From the NCBI GenBank assembly GCA_051871555.1, contig JBJECZ010000115.1:1-26226 (forward strand): a stretch of 26,226 nt of DNA. The letters are read 5' to 3'. The DNA comes from SFTJ01 sp051871555. GTDB taxonomy: Bacteria > Bacteroidota > Bacteroidia > Bacteroidales > Muribaculaceae. Shown here piece after piece: positions 1-7,532 of the stretch. Every line of letters begins with the position of its first letter. The first letter of the stretch is position 1. The position numbers and the translations under genes are program-made. The notes beneath the pieces are model-generated. The model was not told the DNA's origin, did no database searches, and saw only the letters and a program-made list of their open reading frames with translations.

Positions 1-87
1 TTGCTCAGGTTCTTAAAAAGTTATATTGGTAATAGTGTTGCGGAATTAAGGATATAAATGGGGCGGGGATGGTGTGGTCGGTTGAGC

Positions 88-109
88 ATACCACGATGAT
101 GGTATTTTT
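88..109 (+). terminator. Weak hairpin, possible terminator of an upstream gene
   Basis: A 6-bp stem (ATACCA at 88-93, TGGTAT at 100-105) with a 6-nt loop is followed by a short T run. The stem is short and AT-rich, so it could be chance. It lies upstream of the promoter for the next gene, where a terminator of an unseen gene to the left would be expected. Confidence 0.25.
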
Positions 110-131
110 GGCTGGCATACAGTGGCGCACC

Positions 132-162
132 TTGCTATTGTGGCGCAAAATTGATAATTTTG
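132..162 (+). promoter_or_regulatory. Bacteroidetes-type promoter of the E1-like gene
   Basis: TTG at 132-134 is separated by exactly 20 nt from TAATTTTG at 155-162, which fits the Bacteroidetes primary sigma consensus (-33 TTG, -7 TAnnTTTG). Transcription would begin near 168-170. That excludes the in-frame upstream start at 69 and supports translation from 177 or 192. Confidence 0.7.
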
Positions 163-191
163 CTGTCGCAAAACCAATGGTTACATTTACA

Positions 192-953
192 ATGGAAACA
201 AACTTCATATTCAGCGCCGAACAGCTTGCGCGCTACGACCGTCACATCAAACTGCGTGAATTCGGGCTCGAGGGGCAGCGACGCCTATGCGCGGCGCGTG
301 TGCTGGTGATTGGTGCCGGCGGGCTCGGCTCACCCATTCTCATGTATCTGGCAGCCGCCGGCGTGGGCACGCTGGGCATTGCCGACGGCGATGCGGTGGA
401 CTTTTCGAACCTGCAGCGCCAAATTGTGCACGACAGCGCTAACGTAGGCATGCCTAAGGTCGACTCTGCCGAGCAGCGCATCAAGCAAATCAACCCCGAC
501 GTGACAGTTGAAAAGCACGCCATTTTTCTCACTCCCGACAATATCGGCGAGGTGATTTCGCAATACGATTTTGTGATTGAAGCCACCGACAATTTTGCCG
601 TGAAATATTTGGTTAACGATGCCTGCGTGGCTGCCGGCAAGCCATTTTGCATTGGCGGCATACTGCGCTTCGAGGGGCAGCTGATGACCCATGTGCCCGG
701 CTCGGCTTGCTATCGCTGCATCTTCCCCACTCCGCCCGACCCCGAGCAGGTGCCATCGAGCAAGGTGGTGGGCGTGTTAGGCGTGATTCCCGGCATCACC
801 GGCTCACTGCAAGCTGCCGAAGCCATCAAATGGATTACAGGAACCGGCGAACTGCTCACTAACCGCTTGCTCACTTTCAACATTGCATCGATGGAATTCC
901 TCACCGTGCCTTTTGCTCGCAATGCCGAATGTGCAACATGCAGCAAACACTAG
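192..953 (+). CDS. MoeB/ThiF/HesA-family E1-like adenylyltransferase lacking the usual cysteine
   Basis: Cytoplasmic E1-like enzyme. The family adenylates the C-terminal glycine of a ubiquitin-like sulfur carrier (ThiS or MoaD) for thiamin or molybdopterin synthesis. Length is 253 aa, normal for MoeB/ThiF. GAGGLGS at residues 41-47 is the ATP-binding loop; N73 and R76 lie in the conserved SNLQRQ stretch and D133 in ATDN. Two CxxC pairs (C173/C176 and C247/C250) should bind structural zinc. No rhodanese domain follows. The position normally holding a cysteine before the GVxG stretch (Cys184 in E. coli ThiF, Cys187 in MoeB) reads Ser190. No thi or moa gene is in view, so the partner cannot be named. 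The start at 192 follows from the promoter at 132-162; 177 is an alternative adding 5 residues. Confidence 0.88.
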   Translation: METNFIFSAEQLARYDRHIKLREFGLEGQRRLCAARVLVIGAGGLGSPILMYLAAAGVGTLGIADGDAVDFSNLQRQIVHDSANVGMPKVDSAEQRIKQINPDVTVEKHAIFLTPDNIGEVISQYDFVIEATDNFAVKYLVNDACVAAGKPFCIGGILRFEGQLMTHVPGSACYRCIFPTPPDPEQVPSSKVVGVLGVIPGITGSLQAAEAIKWITGTGELLTNRLLTFNIASMEFLTVPFARNAECATCSKH

Positions 954-994
954 TCATTACCGACTATTTTGTGTGCAATTCGAGCCCTTCACAG

Positions 995-1025
995 TTGTAT
1001 ATTTCGCCCTTTTGCATTATTTTTG
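995..1025 (+). promoter_or_regulatory. glgB promoter
   Basis: TTG at 995-997, a 20-nt spacer and TATTTTTG at 1018-1025 form a full-consensus Bacteroidetes promoter. The predicted start of transcription is near 1031, leaving a leader of about 27 nt before the ATG at 1058. It shows that glgB is not simply co-transcribed with the preceding gene. Confidence 0.75.
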
Positions 1026-1057
1026 TTGGCAGTTACAACATAACCCTAAATTTGAAT

Positions 1058-3199
1058 ATGAAAAAGAAAGTCCTCCCCATCGTAAAGAACGACCCGTGGC
1101 TCGAACCGTATGCCGACGCAATCAACGGCCGCCACGAAGATGTGCTCAAAAAACAATTTGAATTGGTTGGAGCCGACGGCTCGCTCAGCGATTTCGCTAA
1201 CGCCTACAACTATTTCGGACTTCACCACACAGCCGACGGCGGCTGGGTGTTCCGCGAATGGGCTCCGAATGCAACTGCTATATTCCTCTCGGGCACGTTC
1301 AACGATTGGGGCGAATATCCAAGCTATGCTCTTGAAAAGAAAGAAAACGGCGTGTGGGAAATAACCCTTGATGCCGACCAATTGAAGCATGGCGACCTAT
1401 ATAAACTGCGCATGCACTGGGAGGGCGGCGAAGGCGAACGCATTCCTGCCTATGCCACCCGTGTGGTGCAGGACGAAGCCACAAAAATTTTCTCGGCTCA
1501 GGTGTGGGACGTTGCACCTTATCAATTTCAGGTTAAGAAATTCAAGCCTAACACGCAGCCGCTGCTCATCTACGAGTGCCACATAGGCATGGGTCAAGAT
1601 GCCGAAAAGGTGGGCTCATACGAGGAATTCCGCACCAACGTGCTGCCTCGCGTGGCTGCCGACGGATATAACGCCATACAAATAATGGCTATTCAGGAAC
1701 ACCCTTACTATGGCTCGTTTGGCTATCACGTGTCGAGTTTCTACGCCGCTTCGAGCCGCTTTGGCACGCCAGAGGAATTGAAAGCGCTCATCGACGACGC
1801 CCACTCGCGCGGCATTGCCGTGATTATGGACATCGTGCACAGCCACGCCGTGAAAAACGAGGCTGAAGGCTTAGGCCGATTCGATGGCACACCCAACCAA
1901 TATTTCTACAGCGACCCAAGCCGCCGCGAACATCCGGCATGGGATTCGCTCTGCTTCGACTATGGCAAGAACGAAGTGCTCCACTTCTTGCTCTCGAACT
2001 GCAAATTCTGGCTCGAAGAATATCGCTTCGACGGCTTCCGCTTCGACGGCGTCACCTCGATGCTCTATTATAACCACGGACTCGGACAAGCATTTGGCGG
2101 CTATGGCGACTACTACAACGGCAATCAGGACGTTAACGCCATCACCTACCTCACCCTTGCCAACCTGCTCATTCACGAGGTTAACCCAAAAGCCATCACC
2201 ATCGCCGAAGAAATGAGCGGTATGCCGGGCTTGGCACTGCCATTTGCCAAGGGCGGTATGGGCTTCGACTATCGCATGGCAATGGGCATACCCGACTATT
2301 GGATTAAGACCATCAAAGAACGCAAGGACGAAGATTGGCACCCAACATCCATTTTCTGGGAACTCACCAACCGTCGCGCCGACGAAAAAACCATCAGCTA
2401 TGCCGAAAGTCACGACCAAGCACTTGTGGGCGACAAAACCATCATCTTCCGCCTTATCGACAGCGCAATGTATTGGCACATGATGGTGGGCGACAACGAC
2501 GCTACCGTCGACCGCGGCATGGCTCTGCACAAAATGATTCGCATGGTAACCGCTTCAACCATCAATGGCGGCTATCTAAATTTCATGGGCAACGAATTCG
2601 GTCACCCCGAATGGATTGACTTCCCGCGCGAAGGCAACGGATGGTCGCACAAATATGCTCGCCGCCAATGGGAGCTCGTCGACCGTCAGGACCTCAAATA
2701 TCGCTTCCTCAATGCCTTCGACAACGATATGATTCACCTCATCGGCGGCATAAAGAAGTTTGAAGCCACCCCGGTGGAAAAGCGTTGGGAGAAGGACGAC
2801 GACCAAGTGCTTGCCTACAGCCGCGGGCAATATCTGTTCGTCTATAATTTCAGTCCTAACCGCTCGCTTAGCGACTATGGCATCCTCGCCCCAATCGGCG
2901 AATACGCCGGCGTGATGGACAGCGACGACCCGAAATATGGCGGCTACGGCAACATCGACAGCACAATGCACCATTTCACCGAAAGCGACGAACTTTATGC
3001 CAAGTACGGGCTCGGCTGGCTGCGCCTCTATCTGCCGGCTCGCACTATGCAAGTGCTGAAGATGGTGAGCGAACCTGTGGTTGTTGAACCCGAAAAACCA
3101 AAGCGCAAGCCTTGCGCCAAGAAAGCCACCGACAAGGCAGCGCCCAAGGCAAAATCAACCGCCAAGAAAACAGCTGCCAAGCCAAAAGCCAAGAAATAA
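1058..3199 (+). CDS. glgB: 1,4-alpha-glucan (glycogen) branching enzyme, eukaryotic-type GH13_8
   Basis: Transfers a cut segment of an alpha-1,4-glucan chain to form an alpha-1,6 branch in glycogen; cytoplasmic. The protein is 713 aa: an N-terminal CBM48 module (REWAPNA region), a GH13 barrel and an all-beta C-terminal domain. Catalytic residues are visible as D330 in GFRFDGVTS (nucleophile), E384 in TIAEEMSG (acid/base) and D453 in AESHDQ; the region I motif is DIVHSH. Regions such as LNFMGNEFGHPEW and YARRQW resemble animal and plant enzymes more closely than E. coli GlgB. The last 34 residues are a K/A/P-rich tail with about 14 lysines, similar in composition to histone H1 tails and absent from ordinary branching enzymes. 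The ATG at 1058 is chosen because the promoter at 995-1025 lies downstream of the longer in-frame start at 929. Confidence 0.96.
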   Translation: MKKKVLPIVKNDPWLEPYADAINGRHEDVLKKQFELVGADGSLSDFANAYNYFGLHHTADGGWVFREWAPNATAIFLSGTFNDWGEYPSYALEKKENGVWEITLDADQLKHGDLYKLRMHWEGGEGERIPAYATRVVQDEATKIFSAQVWDVAPYQFQVKKFKPNTQPLLIYECHIGMGQDAEKVGSYEEFRTNVLPRVAADGYNAIQIMAIQEHPYYGSFGYHVSSFYAASSRFGTPEELKALIDDAHSRGIAVIMDIVHSHAVKNEAEGLGRFDGTPNQYFYSDPSRREHPAWDSLCFDYGKNEVLHFLLSNCKFWLEEYRFDGFRFDGVTSMLYYNHGLGQAFGGYGDYYNGNQDVNAITYLTLANLLIHEVNPKAITIAEEMSGMPGLALPFAKGGMGFDYRMAMGIPDYWIKTIKERKDEDWHPTSIFWELTNRRADEKTISYAESHDQALVGDKTIIFRLIDSAMYWHMMVGDNDATVDRGMALHKMIRMVTASTINGGYLNFMGNEFGHPEWIDFPREGNGWSHKYARRQWELVDRQDLKYRFLNAFDNDMIHLIGGIKKFEATPVEKRWEKDDDQVLAYSRGQYLFVYNFSPNRSLSDYGILAPIGEYAGVMDSDDPKYGGYGNIDSTMHHFTESDELYAKYGLGWLRLYLPARTMQVLKMVSEPVVVEPEKPKRKPCAKKATDKAAPKAKSTAKKTAAKPKAKK

Positions 3200-3225
3200 A
3201 GCAAAACTTAACTCCTAAATATTGA

Positions 3226-3268
3226 GCATGCTTGCCCTCAAACCCGAGAGCAGGCATGCCGTGTTTTT
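3226..3268 (+). terminator. Intrinsic terminator after glgB
   Basis: A 14-nt arm at 3226-3239 pairs with 3246-3259, with one G-U pair and one mismatch around a 6-nt loop, followed by GTGTTTTT. It lies between the converging glgB and hipA stops. No clear T tract exists on the opposite strand. Confidence 0.75.
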
Positions 3269-3274
3269 ATCACC

Positions 3275-4534
3275 TTAGCTACGAAAGCACCTATTATACA
3301 CCTGTTCAAACACATCCATTTCTCGTTTGGCTATGCCAAGTCGAGTGGCTATTGACTTCCAATGCTTCACACCAGCCTTAACTTCATCGATGATTCGTCC
3401 AGCTTCTTCTTTACCAATCATGTATTCCTCAGATGAATCGAGGAGCACACGAAGGTCTGCACGGTTGGTTGTGGAATTGATGAGCAATGCCTGATATTCA
3501 TTCAGAGTAGGATTCATATCATAAGCTGGTGAGAGCGTCCAACCTATTGGAGTAAGCAGGAAACCATGATTCCGGAAATGGTCATCACTATTGCCTATGA
3601 CGATATTGAATGCCACGCGGCGATAGAGTTGACGCAGGTTTTCTTCCACATCACAGCAGTTCTGCAGGATGAAGTCCACAATGTCCAAATAACCGTTCCC
3701 CGTCTTTGCATCACAGCCATCAGTCAACCCCAGCAGGGTCATGGCAGATGCAAAATGCTTTCTTCGTCCGTCGGCAATCCTATCGAAACGCTTGGAAAGC
3801 AAGGCATGATACTTCCCTCCAGTCTCAACAATGCCTGTATCGGCTGCTACCACGCCCGACTCCTTTGCCAATAGATGACTATGATGCTCCCACAGGCCGA
3901 CATCGTAATTATCATTCCTTGATGGGAACTTGGCAATACAAAGACAGCCTTTATCATCTATGACTCCTGCTTTAGGACGTGCACCGCCAAGTGAAGTACC
4001 TGGATGAACAAGTTGCAGCAGCCATTTCTTTTCAGGCAGTTGGTTCAATTCCTCACTCTTTTCAATCGCCATACTGGCTACCACCAATGCACGTATATCA
4101 GTCAAGGGAGGAATGCGGAGAGATTTCTCACAGTTAATGAATTCACCGTCTTGCGATTCCTTGAAACGGAAACCGCCCATACGTGAAAAATCATCGATAC
4201 CCATAAGGTAATCGAATGAGGAGAGTTTACGGATGGGACGTTTCTCTTCGGTGGCAAGGATTTGTTCACGTCTGTTCAGCAGCAACCGTCCCCAACGGTC
4301 AGGCAAAGCATCGCTGAAGCAGCCGAAAATGTCCCTATCTGGTTGTGTATATTGCTGACCTGGATAGTTATTGATGTCAGCACTCAGGAATAGACTGCCA
4401 TACCGACGAAGCCAGTTATTGTCATACTTGAAAGAATAGTAATCCGAGCCACGAAGCGATTCATAGCCCAATTCACCAACCAACAATGGCTCGTCAAGCC
4501 AGTCGAAATCTGCATATATACATAATGTACGCAT
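3275..4534 (-). CDS. hipA: HipA-family serine/threonine kinase toxin
   Basis: Toxin of a type II HipBA-like system. E. coli HipA phosphorylates glutamyl-tRNA synthetase; the target here is unknown. The 419-aa protein has the full-length layout: N-terminal HipA domain (VGEL near residue 20, FSDALPDRWGR near 73-83), then the kinase core. Visible are the ATP loop SLGGARPK (181-188), the lysine-containing CIAKFPS (199-205), the catalytic loop NSDDHFRNH (315-323; D317 is the likely catalytic base, N322 a metal ligand) and PAYDMNP (336-342, metal Asp339). All catalytic residues are intact, so it should be an active kinase. The start is the ATG at 4534, since homologues begin close to the IYADF segment and the longer TTG start at 4579 lies inside a hairpin. 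Base composition is lower in GC than the flanks, suggesting transfer. Confidence 0.93.
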   Translation of the reverse strand: MRTLCIYADFDWLDEPLLVGELGYESLRGSDYYSFKYDNNWLRRYGSLFLSADINNYPGQQYTQPDRDIFGCFSDALPDRWGRLLLNRREQILATEEKRPIRKLSSFDYLMGIDDFSRMGGFRFKESQDGEFINCEKSLRIPPLTDIRALVVASMAIEKSEELNQLPEKKWLLQLVHPGTSLGGARPKAGVIDDKGCLCIAKFPSRNDNYDVGLWEHHSHLLAKESGVVAADTGIVETGGKYHALLSKRFDRIADGRRKHFASAMTLLGLTDGCDAKTGNGYLDIVDFILQNCCDVEENLRQLYRRVAFNIVIGNSDDHFRNHGFLLTPIGWTLSPAYDMNPTLNEYQALLINSTTNRADLRVLLDSSEEYMIGKEEAGRIIDEVKAGVKHWKSIATRLGIAKREMDVFEQVYNRCFRS

Positions 4535-4569
4535 AGTTTTTTTACTTTTTCTTTTTTCCTCCTCGTTCG

Positions 4570-4595
4570 GCAAACCCAAGCGAGCTTAGGTTTGC
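4570..4595 (-). other. Hairpin between hipB and hipA
   Basis: Two 10-nt arms (4570-4579 and 4586-4595) pair fully, allowing one G-U, around a 6-nt loop. It lies between the hipB stop and the hipA ATG, followed on the minus strand by a purine-rich GAGGAGG stretch (4557-4563) and an A-rich run. No T tract follows, so it does not look like a standard terminator. It could stabilise or block part of the hipBA message. Confidence 0.6.
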
Positions 4596-4597
4596 TC

Positions 4598-4945
4598 TCA
4601 CTTGTTCGTCAGTTCCTTTTTAGATGCACGTTCTCGATGTTTAAGGGCGAGGTCCTGCAAAGCACGACCCATCTCATCCTTCTGCGCAAGCAACAAGATG
4701 TCATCATCGAGCTGTAAAGCGTAGAGCACACGCACATAAATACCTATGGCAACAGTAGGTGCTCCTTTCTCAATGCGGGCAACCGTAAGCGGAGAACAGG
4801 TGGCACGTTCGGCAACCTGTGCCACACTTAGGTTGCGACGCAAACGCGCCAGTTTGATTTGTTCGCCAACTGTCTGCATCTTCTGCTCAAGCTTTCTCGG
4901 GAGCTTTGTGCCCATAGTTGTTTTGCTCATAATGACATTCAACAT
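4598..4945 (-). CDS. hipB: HipB-like XRE-family antitoxin/repressor
   Basis: Small DNA-binding protein (115 aa) upstream of hipA, in the usual antitoxin-first order. A helix-turn-helix of the Cro/C1 type spans about residues 27-80: KLARLRRNLSVAQVAERA, then CSPLTVARIEKGAPTVAIG. The C-terminal 30 residues are charged and probably contact the toxin. It should neutralise HipA and repress the pair by binding its own promoter. The ATG at 4945 leaves a leader of only about 7 nt from the proposed promoter, so the in-frame ATG at 4930 is an equally good start. Ends 63 nt before hipA, so the two should share a transcript. Confidence 0.88.
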   Translation of the reverse strand: MLNVIMSKTTMGTKLPRKLEQKMQTVGEQIKLARLRRNLSVAQVAERATCSPLTVARIEKGAPTVAIGIYVRVLYALQLDDDILLLAQKDEMGRALQDLALKHRERASKKELTNK

Positions 4946-4958
4946 TTATTTACGAATA

Positions 4959-4966
4959 CAAAACTA
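4959..4966 (-). promoter_or_regulatory. Probable -7 element for hipBA
   Basis: Read on the minus strand the site is TAGTTTTG, an exact TAnnTTTG match 13 nt before the hipB ATG. No TTG is found at 19-21 nt spacing, so only half of the promoter is supported. Confidence 0.45.
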
Positions 4967-5216
4967 CAACTTTTTCTTTATTTTATGATATGTTGATGCA
5001 TGAAATGATAAAAAAAGACACAATATTTAACGATTTCACACCAAAATATGTGTGTTTGTAATGCAAAATATCCAACTAACGCCTCTCATTTTAATTGTTT
5101 TACCTCGTTTTTAATAGGTTGTTAAACTGACATAAATTTAACTTGGCTCGTCAGCTACAACACAAATATCTCCAAAACCATTAACCGTGCCATTCAAGCA
5201 AATTCGGGCGGTTTTC
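4967..5216. other. AT-rich intergenic gap between hipB and gyrB
   Basis: Divergent control region with no credible reading frame. It contains an imperfect palindrome around TTGATGCATGAA (near 4992-5003) and a CACAC/GTGTG inverted pair near 5038-5056; either could be a HipB operator, but neither is strong. No RNA gene is recognised. Confidence 0.4.
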
Positions 5217-5247
5217 TTTCAGTTTCGGATATTTTTTTGTATTTTTG
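5217..5247 (+). promoter_or_regulatory. Probable gyrB promoter
   Basis: TATTTTTG at 5240-5247 matches the -7 consensus exactly. At 20-nt spacing the upstream element reads TTT (5217-5219) instead of TTG. The leader would be about 118 nt, long for this window. Confidence 0.45.
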
Positions 5248-5370
5248 TATGTTTTTTGGCTGAAGTGTATTTAGGCGAGGCAAACGCGTCGGACATTTGG
5301 CACAAAAGCTGAGCAAACACAATATTTTTTTGATTACGACACTCTAAATTCAATAATTTAAAATAGAGAA

Positions 5371-7335
5371 ATGGCAGAAGAAAACGAAGAATTAGAACAA
5401 CAGGCAGGCGAATATTCGGCGCATAACATTCAGGTTCTTGAAGGACTTGAAGCAGTGCGCAAGCGTCCGGCCATGTATATAGGCGACACCAGCGTGAAGG
5501 GTCTGCACCACTTGGTGAGCGAGGTGGTTGACAACTCCATCGACGAGGCTCTTGCCGGTTTTGCAACTCGCATCGACGTTATTGTCACCGAGGACAACAG
5601 CATACAAGTGGAAGACAACGGCCGCGGCATCCCGGTTGACGAGCACGAAAAGCTGCACAAATCGGCGCTTGAAGTGGTTATGACCGTGCTGCATGCCGGC
5701 GGTAAGTTCGACAAAGGCTCTTATAAAGTGTCGGGCGGTCTGCACGGCGTGGGCGTGTCGTGCGTGAACGCACTTAGCACCTATCTGCGCGCCGAGGTGC
5801 GCCGCGAAGGCAAAGTGTACATGCAAGAATACTCAAAGGGTAAGCCCACTTGCCAGGTGAAGGTGATTGGCGAAACCGAAGGCCACGGTACCACGGTTTA
5901 TTTCCATCCCGACCCCGAAATATTCACCGAAACGGTTTACGAATACAAGCGTCTGGCTATGCGCCTGCGCGACTTGGCGTTCCTCAATGCCGGCATTGAG
6001 CTAACGCTCACCGACTTGCGCGAGCGCGACGAGCAAGGCAATCCTCGCCACGAACGCTTCTATAGCGAAACCGGCTTGAACGAGTTTGTTCGTTACATCG
6101 ATCATAACAAGGAATCGCTCATCAACGACGTGATTCACATCAGCACAGAGAAGCAAGGCATTCCGGTGGAAGTGGCTATGACCTACAACACCACATTCAA
6201 CGAAAACGTGCTGTCGTTTGTGAACAACATCAACACCATAGAGGGCGGTACGCACCTCACCGGATTCCGTCGCGGTCTTGGCGGCACCTTGCGCAAGTAT
6301 GCCGAGGACAACAAGATGCTGGAGAAGGTGAAGGTGAAAATCGACCCCGACGACTTCCGCGAAGGCTTGACTGCCGTGATTTCGGTGAAAGTGCTCGAGC
6401 CGCAGTTTGAAGGTCAAACCAAGACCAAGCTCGGCAACAAGGAAGTGATTGGCGCCGTTGAGGTGGCAATACGCGAAGCTCTGTCGGTTTACCTCGAGGA
6501 GCATCCAAAGCAAGCCAAGACAATTGTGGAGAAGGTGGTGCTTGCTGCCACTGCCCGCCACGCCGCACAACAGGCTCGCGAACGCATCACTCGCAAAACT
6601 CCGTTGCTGGGCGGCGGTCTGCCTGGCAAACTCGCCGACTGTCAGAGCCGCAACGCCGAGGACAGCGAGTTGTTCCTCGTGGAGGGTGATTCGGCAGGCG
6701 GTTCAGCCAAGCAAGGTCGCGACCGCGCTTTCCAAGCCATCCTTCCACTGCGAGGCAAGATTCTGAACGTGGAGAAGGCTATGGACCACCGCGTGCTCGA
6801 CAGCGAAGAAATCGTGAACATGTTCAAGGCTCTTGGCGTGACCATCGGCACTGAAAACGACCCTAAAGAAGCCAACCTGAGCAAGCTGCGCTATCACAAG
6901 ATTATCATCATGACCGATGCCGACGTCGACGGCGCTCACATCGGCACCCTGCTGATGACGTTCTTCTTCCGCCGTATGCGTCCGATTATCGAGAACGGCT
7001 ACCTCTATATTGCCACTCCGCCGTTGTACAAGTTGTCGAAAGGCTCGCGCGAAGAATATTGCTGGGACGACATGCAAAAGCAGCGCTTCATCGACACCTA
7101 CGGTCAAGGCGAAGAAAAGAACATCAAGATTCAGCGCTACAAAGGTCTTGGTGAAATGAACCCCGAACAGTTGTGGGAAACAACCATGGACCCCGAAAAC
7201 CGCATCCTCAAGCAAGTGCAAATCGACGATGCTGCCGAAGCCGACCGCGTGTTCTCGATGCTTATGGGCGAAGACGTTGAACCTCGTCGCCAGTTCATTG
7301 AAGAAAACGCCACCTACGCCAATATCGACACCTGA
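5371..7335 (+). CDS. gyrB: DNA gyrase subunit B
   Basis: ATPase subunit of the type II topoisomerase that introduces negative supercoils, acting as A2B2 with GyrA (not in this window). The 654-aa length is normal for the short, non-enterobacterial form. In order: GHKL ATPase with EVVDNSIDEA (51-60, Mg-binding Asn55), DNGRGIP (82-88) and GGLHGVGVSCVNA; transducer domain; TOPRIM with EGDSAGG (from E438) and DADVDGAHI (D516, D518, D520); and the C-terminal QRYKGLGEMNPEQLW segment. The first clear ATG (5371) fits the family. The acidic N-terminal 15 residues are poorly conserved. Monocistronic: it has its own terminator and upstream gap. Confidence 0.98.
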   Translation: MAEENEELEQQAGEYSAHNIQVLEGLEAVRKRPAMYIGDTSVKGLHHLVSEVVDNSIDEALAGFATRIDVIVTEDNSIQVEDNGRGIPVDEHEKLHKSALEVVMTVLHAGGKFDKGSYKVSGGLHGVGVSCVNALSTYLRAEVRREGKVYMQEYSKGKPTCQVKVIGETEGHGTTVYFHPDPEIFTETVYEYKRLAMRLRDLAFLNAGIELTLTDLRERDEQGNPRHERFYSETGLNEFVRYIDHNKESLINDVIHISTEKQGIPVEVAMTYNTTFNENVLSFVNNINTIEGGTHLTGFRRGLGGTLRKYAEDNKMLEKVKVKIDPDDFREGLTAVISVKVLEPQFEGQTKTKLGNKEVIGAVEVAIREALSVYLEEHPKQAKTIVEKVVLAATARHAAQQARERITRKTPLLGGGLPGKLADCQSRNAEDSELFLVEGDSAGGSAKQGRDRAFQAILPLRGKILNVEKAMDHRVLDSEEIVNMFKALGVTIGTENDPKEANLSKLRYHKIIIMTDADVDGAHIGTLLMTFFFRRMRPIIENGYLYIATPPLYKLSKGSREEYCWDDMQKQRFIDTYGQGEEKNIKIQRYKGLGEMNPEQLWETTMDPENRILKQVQIDDAAEADRVFSMLMGEDVEPRRQFIEENATYANIDT

Positions 7336-7372
7336 TTGCGAAGCTCACACGAGCATCACAATACACACAAAC

Positions 7373-7412
7373 CATCCCACCGACATCTATTGCCGCCGTG
7401 GGATGTTTTTTT
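7373..7412 (+). terminator. Intrinsic terminator after gyrB
   Basis: CATCCCAC (7373-7380) pairs perfectly with GTGGGATG (7398-7405), followed directly by seven T. The loop is 17 nt. Confidence 0.85.
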
Positions 7413-7501
7413 GTTACGCCGTTACGCGCGCACGCCACACACAAAGCACACAGCAATCGAGCAATAGTGCCTCGCAACACCAAATTGTGTATATTTTTTC
7501 G

Positions 7502-7509
7502 TATATTTG
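7502..7509 (+). promoter_or_regulatory. Probable -7 element for the GSCFA-murF-alr operon
   Basis: TATATTTG matches TAnnTTTG exactly, 23 nt before the ATG at 7533. The nearest upstream TTG (7485-7487) is only 14 nt away, so the -33 half is not supported. No comparable site was seen before any later gene of the run up to 14819. Confidence 0.5.
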
Positions 7510-7532
7510 CACCAAACTTCGTTGAAATTGAA

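Noticed and set aside
69..191. N-terminal extension of the E1-like protein
   Set aside because: The -33/-7 promoter lies inside it (132-162), and the extra 41 residues are unlike any MoeB/ThiF N-terminus.
5..208. Minus-strand reading frame of 67 codons at the left edge
   Set aside because: It has no recognisable motif, overlaps the promoter and start of the E1-like gene and shows no coding-like composition.
929..1057. N-terminal extension of GlgB overlapping the E1-like gene
   Set aside because: A full-consensus promoter at 995-1025 lies inside it, and the extra residues are Cys/Phe-rich and not branching-enzyme-like.
1871..2530. Long 219-codon minus-strand frame inside glgB
   Set aside because: It is a reverse-strand shadow of GC-rich codons in glgB; the sense frame has all GH13 catalytic motifs.
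4535..4579. TTG start extending HipA by 15 residues
   Set aside because: The start falls in the arm of the intercistronic hairpin and the added residues are a charged string without family support.
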